Source of the DNA: Flavobacteriaceae bacterium
GTDB lineage: Bacteria > Bacteroidota > Bacteroidia > Flavobacteriales > Flavobacteriaceae
NCBI GenBank assembly: GCA_016763215.1
Contig: JAESUF010000143.1
Span: 1 to 6,019 of the forward strand
Length of the DNA: 6,019 nucleotides
Direction: 5' to 3'
Shown piece after piece: positions 1-6,019 of the stretch; the stretch's first letter is position 1; each line of letters begins with the position of its first letter. The notes beneath the pieces were generated by a model. That model saw only the letters and a list, made by a program, of their open reading frames with translations, was not told the origin of the DNA and did not search any database. The position numbers were made by a program, and so were the translations under genes.

Positions 1-170
1 CGATCATTTGAAAAAGTTCCTTTGTTTGTTCTTAGGTTTAAAATATGAGCATCTTCTACGCTTCCTATAGAATCGGTGACTTTTCCAATTATAAGGTGTT
101 GTTTTTTTTGTGCCTGTGTTTGGTAAATAGAAATGGCTAAGAAAAGGAGAAAGAGTAATTTTTTATTCAA
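1..170 (-). CDS. Secreted carboxypeptidase-like regulatory domain protein, N-terminal fragment
   Basis: This is the first 56 codons of a minus-strand gene that leaves the window on the left. The product opens with a signal peptide: the basic MNKK, a hydrophobic core of residues 5-16 (LLFLLFLAISIY), and a likely cleavage after TQA at residue 20. The mature part begins with QKKQ, then IIGKVTDSIG (residues 27-36) and AHILNLRTNKGTFS (residues 41-54). That pattern resembles the first strands of the CarboxypepD_reg-like beta-sandwich common in secreted or outer-membrane Bacteroidota proteins. The assignment is inferred from a short stretch, and any downstream domain, such as a TonB-dependent barrel, is unseen. 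The start is chosen as TTG at 168-170 because the frame has no ATG between an upstream stop and the signal peptide. The gene lies downstream of a strong terminator, so it probably has its own promoter. Confidence 0.7.
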   Translation of the reverse strand, partial: MNKKLLFLLFLAISIYQTQAQKKQHLIIGKVTDSIGSVEDAHILNLRTNKGTFSND

Positions 171-323
171 TGGGCGGTTAGTTTGGTTTCGTGATTCATT
201 CTAAACACAAAGTAAATTACGACGCCTCTTAAATTTTATTAATATTGAAATAAAGTTTTGTTAAACAATAAAAGGCGAATGTTAGAATCTAACATTCGCC
301 TTTTCATTATTTTTTGTGTTCTT
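171..323. other. Intergenic region between two minus-strand genes
   Basis: These 153 bases separate the lipoprotein gene from the leftmost secreted-protein gene. They hold the hairpin terminator at 270-304 and, towards 171-260, the AT-rich leader that should carry the promoter of the leftmost gene. A minus-strand TTACTTTG (208-215) partly resembles the Bacteroidota -7 element TAnnTTTG, but I found no TTTG at the right spacing upstream of it. No RNA gene or further coding sequence is evident. Confidence 0.5.
270..304 (-). terminator. Perfect 17-bp hairpin, intrinsic terminator
   Basis: An arm at 270-286 (AAAAGGCGAATGTTAGA) is matched without mismatch by its reverse complement at 288-304 around a single central base. 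In RNA the innermost pairs would open to form the loop. The GC-rich core GGCGAATG is flanked by A and T tracts, so the minus-strand transcript ends its stem in a U run. It starts 19 bases past the stop codon of the lipoprotein gene, the expected place for that gene's terminator. Because of its symmetry it could also stop transcription in the plus direction. Confidence 0.85.
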
Positions 324-848
324 TTATCTTTGTAAGGTTAGTGAAACCTCTCCAGTAATAGTAACCTGTATTCCTTGTATTACTTGGCTTTGTTCAACAG
401 AAGAAGTAATGGTCATTAAATTCCCTGTGAATTCTGAAATAGTCGCTAATGTAGTCACTCCATTGGCACTAAAAGTAATTTGACTCCCATTAACACTCCA
501 AGTACCAGAATTAAATCCGTCTATAGAAGATACTGGAGTTTCCGTTGTCGAAGTTTGCCCGAGAACTGTTATTGTATTCACACTAGTGTAAGTTCCAGTA
601 GCCATAACAGTATTTGGATTGTTTGTAAATTCAAAAATGAAATTATAATCCTTCCCAGTATTTATAACTTCAAATGAAGATGTAATACCCCCAAGGATTG
701 TAGTCGCATTCCCTTCAAAATTATAATCTATTACATTCCATGTTCCAACGACATCGGACTCTGAAACTGAAATGGGACTTGGATCATTGTTTGTACACGA
801 ATACAAACACGTGATTACAGCAATAAATAAAAGTATTTTGTTTTTCAT
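324..848 (-). CDS. Lipocalin-like outer-membrane or surface lipoprotein
   Basis: The predicted product is a 174-residue lipoprotein. The type II signal peptide runs from MKNK through the hydrophobic LLFIAVITC to the lipobox LYSC, with lipidation expected on Cys18. The mature part is rich in Ser, Thr, Val and Ile and looks all-beta. It has a GTWNVIDYNFEG stretch at residues 35-46 and a second GTWSVNGSQITF stretch at 115-126. The first is typical of the small lipocalin-like lipoproteins of Flavobacteriia; ligand and role are unknown. The ATG at 848 is preferred over an in-frame TTG at 893, because it starts exactly at a normal lipoprotein signal peptide while the longer form would put 15 extra residues in front. 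Residues after the cysteine (TNND) include an acid at +4, which only weakly resembles the acidic export signals of Bacteroidota surface lipoproteins. The gene stands alone between a divergent pepE and the hairpin terminator. Confidence 0.82.
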   Translation of the reverse strand: MKNKILLFIAVITCLYSCTNNDPSPISVSESDVVGTWNVIDYNFEGNATTILGGITSSFEVINTGKDYNFIFEFTNNPNTVMATGTYTSVNTITVLGQTSTTETPVSSIDGFNSGTWSVNGSQITFSANGVTTLATISEFTGNLMTITSSVEQSQVIQGIQVTITGEVSLTLQR

Positions 849-904
849 AATATATTTTTTAAGTTGCGTAAAGATAAAAATTTTAGAGAACAAATAAAGT
901 CTGA
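849..904. promoter_or_regulatory. Divergent intergenic region, promoters of pepE and the lipoprotein gene
   Basis: This is a 56-base AT-rich gap between two divergently transcribed genes, so the start signals of both probably lie here or in the gene ends. On the minus strand TATCTTTA (869-876) matches five of six fixed bases of the Bacteroidota -7 element TAnnTTTG. A TTTG lies 14 bases upstream of it, which is closer than the usual spacing of about 19-21 bases. No convincing pair was found for pepE. No Shine-Dalgarno sequence is visible for either gene; both have A-rich leaders, as is normal in this phylum. Confidence 0.4.
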
Positions 905-1600
905 ATGAAAAAACTGATTATTGCTAGTACATCAACAATTCACGGGAGTGGTTATTTAGAATACTTACTGCCTACATTATCTGATTTCTTTGCTGGAATT
1001 AAAACAGTTGTATTTATTCCATACGCTAGGCCTAGCGGCATCAGTTATGATGATTATACGGCTCTTGCTCATAAAGCTTTTAGTAGTATAGGCCTTTCCG
1101 TGAAGGGAATTCATGAATTTAACAATCCTGTATTGGCAGTGAAAAATGCTGAAGGAATTTTTACAGGTGGAGGAAATACGTTTGAATTGGTGAATCAATT
1201 ATACCAAAACAATTTGATAGACATCCTTAAAGATTCATTAAATAATGGAACTCCATACTTAGGAACAAGTGCTGGAAGTAATATCTGTGGTATTTCTATG
1301 AAAAACACAAATGATATGCCTGTTGTGTATCCTCCAAGTTTTGATACGCTAGAAATGATTCCTTTCAATATTAACGCACATTATTTAGATCCAGATCTAG
1401 GGTCTAAACACATGGGAGAAACACGGGAAACTAGAATTAAAGAGTTTCATGTTTACAATGACATCTCTGTACTAGGATTACGAGAGGGGAGCTGGTTAGA
1501 AGTAAATGGTTCTGAAATTATGTTGAGGGGTGAGCTAACAGCAAGGTGGTTTCAACAAGGTGAAGCTCCTACAGAATTAGAAAAGAACAGGCAATTTTAG
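905..1600 (+). CDS. pepE: Dipeptidase E (alpha-aspartyl dipeptidase, family S51)
   Basis: PepE hydrolyses dipeptides and some related substrates with an N-terminal aspartate and acts in the cytoplasm in peptide turnover. The 231-residue product is full length for the family (about 229 in enterobacteria) and has no signal peptide. The nucleophile Ser122 sits in GTSAGSN (residues 120-126), Asp137 in TNDMP, and His159 in NINAH. These correspond to the Ser120, Asp135 and His157 triad of Salmonella PepE with a constant offset of two. Other family marks are IPYARP at 38-43, the FTGGGNTF loop at 86-93, GETRETRI at 171-178 and LREGSW at 192-197. The start is secure, because an in-frame TGA lies immediately before the ATG. 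The gene diverges from the lipoprotein gene and its TAG stop overlaps the end of ribBA on the other strand. Confidence 0.95.
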   Translation: MKKLIIASTSTIHGSGYLEYLLPTLSDFFAGIKTVVFIPYARPSGISYDDYTALAHKAFSSIGLSVKGIHEFNNPVLAVKNAEGIFTGGGNTFELVNQLYQNNLIDILKDSLNNGTPYLGTSAGSNICGISMKNTNDMPVVYPPSFDTLEMIPFNINAHYLDPDLGSKHMGETRETRIKEFHVYNDISVLGLREGSWLEVNGSEIMLRGELTARWFQQGEAPTELEKNRQF

Positions 1601-2745
1601 TAGGTTAAGTAATCTACTATTTCTAACCCATAACCAATCATACCAACACGTCTAGTTTGTTGTGTATTTGTCATCAATTGAATTTTACTAATATTCAAAT
1701 CGTGTAAGATTTGAGCGCCAATCCCGAAATCTTTATTATCCATTGGAATTCTTGGAGCTTTTAAAATTCCTTTAGCTTGTCCTTCTTTTAATAAGTTGAG
1801 GCGATTCAGTAATTTTTGAGACTGATTTTGTTGGTTGATGAAGAGTATGGCTCCTTTTCCTTTTTCGTTAATCGTTTGAAACATTTGATCTAGTTTCTTA
1901 TCAACGTTATTTGTTAGCGTACCCAGAACATCATTGTTTACCAAGGTAGAATTTACTCTTGTTAATACCGGCTCATCATCTGCCCATTCTCCTTTGGTTA
2001 GGGCTAAGTGTACTTGATTGTTTGTTGTTTGCTGGTAGGCTCTTAATCTAAAATCACCAAATCGAGTTTGTATTGTAAAATCTTCTTTCTTTTCAATCAA
2101 AGAATCATGTTCCATTCTATAGGCTACCAAATCTTCGATAGAAACAATTTTGATATCAAATTTTCTAGCCACTTCCATTAGTTGGGGAAGTCTAGCCATC
2201 GTTCCATCCTCATTCATGATTTCTACGATTACTCCGGCAGGTTTTAACCCAGCCAATCGAGCAAAATCAATTGCAGCTTCTGTATGTCCAGTTCTTCTTA
2301 AAACGCCACCTTCTTTCGCTTTTAATGGAAAAATATGTCCTGGTCTGGCCAAATCAAAAGGTTTTGTGTCACTATCAATTAAAGACTTTACAGTTTTAGC
2401 TCTGTCTGAAGCAGAAATCCCTGTTGTAACTCCTTTTCCACGTAAATCAACAGAAATGGTAAAAGCGGTTTCTAACGGATCAGTATTGTTGTTGACCATC
2501 ATTCCCAATTCCAATTCTTTACAACGATTTTCAGACAGAGGAGCACAGATTAGTCCTCTTCCATGTGTTGCCATAAAGTTGATCATTTCAGGAGTTGCCA
2601 TTTCAGCAGCTGCTAAAAAATCACCTTCATTTTCTCTATTCTCATCATCTACAACAATGATAACTTTTCCATTCTTAATGTCCTCAATAGCTTCTTTTAT
2701 TGAGTTCAATTGTATTGCTTTGTTATGAGTCTTTGTTGTAATCAT
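1597..2745 (-). CDS. ribB: 3,4-dihydroxy-2-butanone-4-phosphate synthase with degenerate GTP cyclohydrolase II-like domain (RibBA-type)
   Basis: The N-terminal half (about residues 10-210) is an intact RibB domain, which converts ribulose 5-phosphate to 3,4-dihydroxy-2-butanone 4-phosphate and formate for riboflavin synthesis. It shows DDENRENEGD (33-42), the acidic metal-binding loop, then TTGISASDR (107-115), RPGHIFPL (134-141), RTGHTEA (151-157), and VEIMNEDGTM (174-183). The C-terminal half (about 211-382) has the outline of GTP cyclohydrolase II, with FGDFRLRAYQ (229-238), DFGIGAQILHDL (339-350) and LMTN (357-360). It contains no cysteine at all, so the three zinc-binding cysteines of RibA are missing, and the usual RQEGRxIGL motif is replaced by a Gln/Asn-rich stretch near 304-310. 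I infer RibB activity only, with GTP cyclohydrolase II encoded elsewhere. The ATG lies 11 bases after the permease stop, and this is the last gene of the minus-strand block. Confidence 0.93.
   Translation of the reverse strand: MITTKTHNKAIQLNSIKEAIEDIKNGKVIIVVDDENRENEGDFLAAAEMATPEMINFMATHGRGLICAPLSENRCKELELGMMVNNNTDPLETAFTISVDLRGKGVTTGISASDRAKTVKSLIDSDTKPFDLARPGHIFPLKAKEGGVLRRTGHTEAAIDFARLAGLKPAGVIVEIMNEDGTMARLPQLMEVARKFDIKIVSIEDLVAYRMEHDSLIEKKEDFTIQTRFGDFRLRAYQQTTNNQVHLALTKGEWADDEPVLTRVNSTLVNNDVLGTLTNNVDKKLDQMFQTINEKGKGAILFINQQNQSQKLLNRLNLLKEGQAKGILKAPRIPMDNKDFGIGAQILHDLNISKIQLMTNTQQTRRVGMIGYGLEIVDYLTY
1598..1619 (+). terminator. Possible weak hairpin at the pepE stop codon
   Basis: On the plus strand TAGTAGGTT (1598-1606) can pair with AATCTACTA (1611-1619) around the loop AAGT. 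This gives a 9-bp stem with one G-U pair, followed by TTTCT. The stem starts on the pepE stop codon and lies inside the last codons of ribBA. It has only three G-C pairs and a short T run, so it would be a poor terminator, but it is the only candidate I see at the end of pepE. On the minus strand it is followed by A residues, not T, so it does not look like a terminator for ribBA. Confidence 0.3.
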
Positions 2746-2756
2746 TTCTAAAGGGT

Positions 2757-4193
2757 CTATTTTGAAGACGTAGATTTTTTGAATAGATTGATAATTGGTT
2801 GCAAAAATACATCAATATTAAATAATCCTGTACCTTTTGAAGCTCTTCTTGTTAGGAAAAAAGCAAAAGGAATCATCACAACACTAGAAATCCAGGCGCC
2901 TTGTATGGCAGAGATTGAGCTTTCTTCTGCTAAATTTCTTGCAAAAGTATTGGCAAAGAAATAAATGATATAGATACTATTGGCTAATACCATTGGCAAA
3001 CCAAAACCTCCTTTACGAATAATGGAACCCAAAGGAGCACCAATAAAGAATAAGATTAAACAAGAGAGAGACAACGCGATCCGATTATAGAATTCTACAT
3101 CATACAGGTTTAATTTCTTTCGTTTAATTTTTAATGCTGCTTCAGATGCTTTTACATTGTTAATTGTAGCTCTAACAGAACTAATGGTGTTACTGATAAC
3201 ATTTAATTTTCCGTTCAAATTAAAATTATCTAAGATTTTATTTTCTAATGTGTGCTTGTTCATTGAATCATGAGCGGCATACAATTCTTTTGCTGTTGTT
3301 TTAATATAAATATTATTGGCTCGAGAGGATACATATTCATCATAATTGGTTTTCATTACAGGAATTGTGTCTTGTAATTGTTTTAGGCTTAGCATACTGT
3401 ACAGTTTCGTGTATTTTTCTGTAACTAAATCCTCTCCAGAAAATGATGAGATATCTATATTAAAAGCATATTCTTTAAAACTTGCATTCGATGCAGGCAT
3501 CTTATCTACCTTTTTATACCTCCTGTTTTTGCTTATATGTTCTTCATAATAGTAGCCATCGTACAAGACAAGTGTCATATACTTACTACCTTCTTCGGTG
3601 ATAATTTTACCTCGATCTGCAGTAATTACCTTTTTATTTCCTTTCCCAGAAGAAAGGTCATAAATAAGTACTTTTTTTAAAAGGTTTTCCTCTTCTCCAT
3701 ATTTCTCATCAAACTTTATTTGATACCCTGGAATCTCAGTATTAAAACTTCCAGGAATCAGTGCCAAAGCAGGCTTCTTTTTTTGAATATTAATCCGTAA
3801 GTTTTTTTGTTTTAATATGGCATAGGGGAGCACATTGTTTAAAAAGAAAAAATTTAAAGTGCTTAAAATTAAGGTAAGAATAATTAAAGGTCTTAAGAAC
3901 CGTAACAACGAGATGTTAGCCGATTTTACAGCTGCATATTCATAGTTCTCAGACAAATTCCCTAAAGCCATGATTGAGGAAAGTAAAATGGCTATTGGAA
4001 GCGCTTGTGCTGCTACCATTAAGGATGTATAGTAAAGGAATTTTAAAATAAAGAAAAGACTAATACCTCTACCTGCAATTTGCTCAAACGCAGCCCAAAG
4101 TGCTTGCATGATTAATACAAACAAGACAATAAGAAACGTTGCAAAAAAAGGAACTAAAAATGATTTTAGTATGTAGCGGTCTAAAATTTTCAT
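2757..4193 (-). CDS. LptF/LptG-family permease (YjgP/YjgQ)
   Basis: Members of this family form the membrane part of the LptB2FG ABC transporter, which extracts lipopolysaccharide from the inner membrane and passes it to the periplasmic bridge. The 478-residue product has the family layout. Three N-terminal membrane helices lie near residues 12-33, 50-77 and 98-118, followed by a periplasmic region of about 130-365 and three C-terminal helices near 370-392, 398-416 and 428-447. The cytoplasmic loop after helix 2 (SENYEYAAVKSANIS, 81-95) fits the coupling helix that contacts the LptB ATPase. IGAPLGSIIRKGGFG (384-398) is a typical family signature. The first part of the periplasmic region (about 140-260) reads as a beta-jellyroll; about 265-365 is helical, charged and absent or much shorter in the 360-366-residue enterobacterial LptF and LptG. 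Whether it is the F or G subunit cannot be decided here. It starts 2 bases after the lolA stop. Confidence 0.92.
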   Translation of the reverse strand: MKILDRYILKSFLVPFFATFLIVLFVLIMQALWAAFEQIAGRGISLFFILKFLYYTSLMVAAQALPIAILLSSIMALGNLSENYEYAAVKSANISLLRFLRPLIILTLILSTLNFFFLNNVLPYAILKQKNLRINIQKKKPALALIPGSFNTEIPGYQIKFDEKYGEEENLLKKVLIYDLSSGKGNKKVITADRGKIITEEGSKYMTLVLYDGYYYEEHISKNRRYKKVDKMPASNASFKEYAFNIDISSFSGEDLVTEKYTKLYSMLSLKQLQDTIPVMKTNYDEYVSSRANNIYIKTTAKELYAAHDSMNKHTLENKILDNFNLNGKLNVISNTISSVRATINNVKASEAALKIKRKKLNLYDVEFYNRIALSLSCLILFFIGAPLGSIIRKGGFGLPMVLANSIYIIYFFANTFARNLAEESSISAIQGAWISSVVMIPFAFFLTRRASKGTGLFNIDVFLQPIINLFKKSTSSK

Positions 4194-4195
4194 AG

Positions 4196-4852
4196 TTAGT
4201 CAATCAAATAATCTAGTTTCTCGTATTTCTTCTTGTCAAAACTGAAGAGTAAACTAGAAATTTCCTGATTGCTTTTAAATTTATTAATTGTCAATGTTGT
4301 TTTTGCGCCATTAGCACCTGTTTGAATCAGCTGATAAATGTGCTTTGTTTTTGAATCTACACCCAAATTTACTTTTATAATCTCAGAATTACTATCAATA
4401 GGGGTTAGTTCTACACATTGAATTCTTCGTCCTTTAATGGTTACTAATTTACCCATTTTGTAGGTATACCCTTCTTTATAAAAAGTTAATAATTTTGAAG
4501 GGTAAATAAAGCCATCATCTTCATTTAGATCCCCTTCATTTACTATAATTTCTTTTTCATCATGGTTAATTACATATAGTTTCTTCCCATCATAAATAAA
4601 AGTATTTCCTAAGTAGTCTAAATTGTATTTTTCTCCTTGTAATATAATTTCACCATAAATAGGCGGTTCATCATTTTCATTAAGCCCTGCTTCAGTATTT
4701 ACTAATGAGGTACTAAATGACAGTTGCATGTTTGTATAAGCTCCCATTTTGCTGGAAACTTCATCTAATAATTTTTTCACTTCACCTGATTCTTGGGAAT
4801 AGGTATAGCTACTTATTAATATCGCTAATAACAGTACGAATCTTTTTTTCAT
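4196..4852 (-). CDS. lolA: Outer-membrane lipoprotein carrier protein LolA family
   Basis: LolA is a periplasmic chaperone that takes lipoproteins from the LolCDE complex and carries them to the outer membrane. The 218-residue product has a Sec signal peptide (MKKRF, hydrophobic core at residues 6-15, likely cleavage after YTYS at residue 19). The mature domain is a mostly beta protein of about 199 residues. Recognisable LolA-like segments are LLDEVSSKMGAYTNMQLSF near 28-46, FIYDGKKLYVI at 85-95, PSKLLTFYKEGY at 118-129, and VELTPIDSNSEI at 147-158. KTTLTINKFKSNQ (184-196) and a closing FSFDKKKY (203-210) complete the fold. The start at 4852 is chosen because it gives a standard MKK signal peptide one base after the ftsK stop. 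An in-frame ATG at 4861 would add MDR and overlap ftsK by 8 bases; both are possible. Position directly downstream of ftsK also occurs in Escherichia coli. Confidence 0.92.
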   Translation of the reverse strand: MKKRFVLLLAILISSYTYSQESGEVKKLLDEVSSKMGAYTNMQLSFSTSLVNTEAGLNENDEPPIYGEIILQGEKYNLDYLGNTFIYDGKKLYVINHDEKEIIVNEGDLNEDDGFIYPSKLLTFYKEGYTYKMGKLVTIKGRRIQCVELTPIDSNSEIIKVNLGVDSKTKHIYQLIQTGANGAKTTLTINKFKSNQEISSLLFSFDKKKYEKLDYLID

Positions 4853-4853
4853 T

Positions 4854-6019
4854 CTATCCATTTCTTTCGTTTTCTAATAATTGTTCTAAAGCAACTAAAT
4901 CAGTAACCAATACTTGTCTGGCTTTACTTCCTTCAAAAGGGCCAACAATTCCTGCTGCTTCTAATTGATCTATTAATCTACCTGCTCTATTGTATCCTAA
5001 CTTTAGTTTTCTTTGTAAAAGAGAAGCAGAACCTTGTTGAGCAATCACTAAGACTTCTGCCGCTTCTCTAAATAATTTATCTCTATCGCTAATGTCTATA
5101 TCAAGACTTGTGCCACCCTCTTCACCAACATATTCTGGTAATAGATAGGCATCAGCATAGGCTCTTTGAGAACCAATAAAATCGGTAATTTTTTCTACTT
5201 CAGGGGTGTCTATAAATGCACATTGAATTCTATTAATCTCATTTCCAGCAGTGTACAGTAAATCTCCGCGACCAATCAATTGATCTGCTCCTCCAGAATC
5301 TAAAATGGTTCTAGAGTCTATCTTCGAGGTTACTCTAAAAGCGATCCTCGCAGGGAAGTTGGCCTTAATAATTCCTGTAATTACATTCACAGAAGGTCTT
5401 TGAGTCGCTACAATTAAATGAATTCCAATTGCTCTAGCTAACTGAGCAAGTCGAGCTATGGGAGTTTCCACTTCTTTCCCAGCCGTCATTATCAAATCAG
5501 CAAACTCATCAATAACCAACACAATATAAGGTAAAAACTGATGTCCGTCATTCGGATTCAGTTTACGAGCTTTAAATTTCGTATTGTATTCTTTAATGTT
5601 CCGAACCATTGCATTTTTTAGCAAGTCGTAACGATTGTCCATTTCAATACATAATGAATTTAATGTATGAACAACCTTGGTGGTGTCTGTTATAATTGCC
5701 TCGTCAGTATCGGGTAGTTTTGCCAAATAATGACGTTCAATCTTATTGAACAAAGTCAATTCAACTTTCTTAGGATCAACCAAGACAAACTTTACTTCAG
5801 CAGGATGTTTACGGTAAAGAAGAGAGGTTAGCACAGCATTAAGTCCAACAGATTTTCCTTGACCTGTTGCTCCTGCCATTAACAAGTGAGGCATTTTTGC
5901 TAAATCAAAGACAAAAGTTTCGTTAGAAATTGTTTTTCCAAGTGCGATAGGAAGCTCCATGTCTGCTTCTTGAAATTTCTTTGAAGCAATCACTGAATGC
6001 ATCGAAACAATTGTTGAAG
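4854..6019 (-). CDS. ftsK: DNA translocase FtsK, C-terminal motor and gamma domains (5' end outside window)
   Basis: FtsK is a septum-anchored hexameric ATPase that pumps DNA to clear chromosome termini from the division site and to activate dimer resolution. Only the last 388 codons are present; the frame stays open to the right edge, so the internal ATG at 6002 is not the start. Counted from that methionine, the motor has Walker A GATGQGKS (44-51), a Walker B region VLVIDEFADL (161-170), and the family blocks VDPKKVELT (75-83), ATQRPSVNVITG (199-210) and RVTSKIDSRTILD (223-235). The gamma winged-helix domain that reads polar DNA motifs covers about 305-370, with QQGSASLLQRKL (322-333), GYNRAGRLIDQLE (336-348) and PFEGSKARQVL (355-365). 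The N-terminal membrane helices and linker must lie beyond the window. The TAG stop lies one base before the preferred lolA start. Confidence 0.97.
   Translation of the reverse strand, partial: STIVSMHSVIASKKFQEADMELPIALGKTISNETFVFDLAKMPHLLMAGATGQGKSVGLNAVLTSLLYRKHPAEVKFVLVDPKKVELTLFNKIERHYLAKLPDTDEAIITDTTKVVHTLNSLCIEMDNRYDLLKNAMVRNIKEYNTKFKARKLNPNDGHQFLPYIVLVIDEFADLIMTAGKEVETPIARLAQLARAIGIHLIVATQRPSVNVITGIIKANFPARIAFRVTSKIDSRTILDSGGADQLIGRGDLLYTAGNEINRIQCAFIDTPEVEKITDFIGSQRAYADAYLLPEYVGEEGGTSLDIDISDRDKLFREAAEVLVIAQQGSASLLQRKLKLGYNRAGRLIDQLEAAGIVGPFEGSKARQVLVTDLVALEQLLENERNG

Noticed and set aside
208..215. TTACTTTG on the minus strand as a -7 promoter element for the leftmost gene
   Set aside because: It misses one fixed base of TAnnTTTG and has no TTTG at the proper distance upstream, so it is no better than expected in AT-rich DNA.
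849..893. A 15-codon N-terminal extension of the lipoprotein from an in-frame TTG at 893
   Set aside because: The ATG at 848 begins exactly at a standard lipoprotein signal peptide; the extension would precede it and occupy most of the divergent promoter gap.
480..1198. Short open frames antisense to the lipoprotein gene (plus strand, 480-677) and to pepE (minus strand, 977-1198)
   Set aside because: Both overlap genes with clear protein signatures and show no domain, signal peptide or start context of their own.
2150..2728. A 192-codon plus-strand open frame opposite ribBA
   Set aside because: It lies wholly antisense to the conserved RibB domain, has no recognisable motif, and reads as the complement of a constrained gene.
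2746..2756. An FMN riboswitch or regulatory leader in front of ribBA
   Set aside because: Only 11 bases separate ribBA from the permease gene, and no structured leader fits there.
4717..4968. An 83-codon plus-strand open frame across the lolA/ftsK junction
   Set aside because: It is antisense to two well-supported genes, with a hydrophobic composition expected from the complement of the signal-peptide region.

Overview
The window looks like chromosomal housekeeping DNA from a member of the Bacteroidota, most likely the family Flavobacteriaceae. The DNA is AT-rich, Shine-Dalgarno sequences are weak or absent, and the proteins are of Bacteroidota type: a RibBA-type riboflavin protein with a degenerate second half, a long LptF/LptG-family permease, a lipocalin-like lipoprotein and a secreted protein that appears to begin a CarboxypepD_reg-like domain. 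The genus cannot be fixed from the sequence alone.

The right two thirds (about 1597-6019) is one tightly packed minus-strand block, read right to left as ftsK (5' end outside the window), lolA, an LptF/LptG-family permease and ribB/ribBA. Adjacent genes overlap by a few bases or are separated by 1 to 11 bases, so they are very probably co-transcribed. The block joins chromosome segregation (FtsK), lipoprotein transport to the outer membrane (LolA), LPS transport (LptF/G) and riboflavin synthesis (RibB).

The left third holds pepE on the plus strand (905-1600), which meets ribBA tail to tail with a 4-base overlap. Diverging from pepE across a 56-base gap is a minus-strand gene for a small lipocalin-like lipoprotein (324-848). 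It is followed by a perfect 17-bp hairpin terminator (270-304). Beyond that is the start of a second minus-strand gene for a secreted protein (1-170), which runs off the left edge and appears to start with TTG.

I saw no mobile element, CRISPR array, tRNA, rRNA, riboswitch or defence-like gene, and I do not think the window contains a new system. The points most worth a second look are the RibA-like half of RibBA, which has lost its zinc cysteines, the helical insert in the Lpt permease, the overlapping pepE/ribBA ends, and the TTG start of the leftmost gene.
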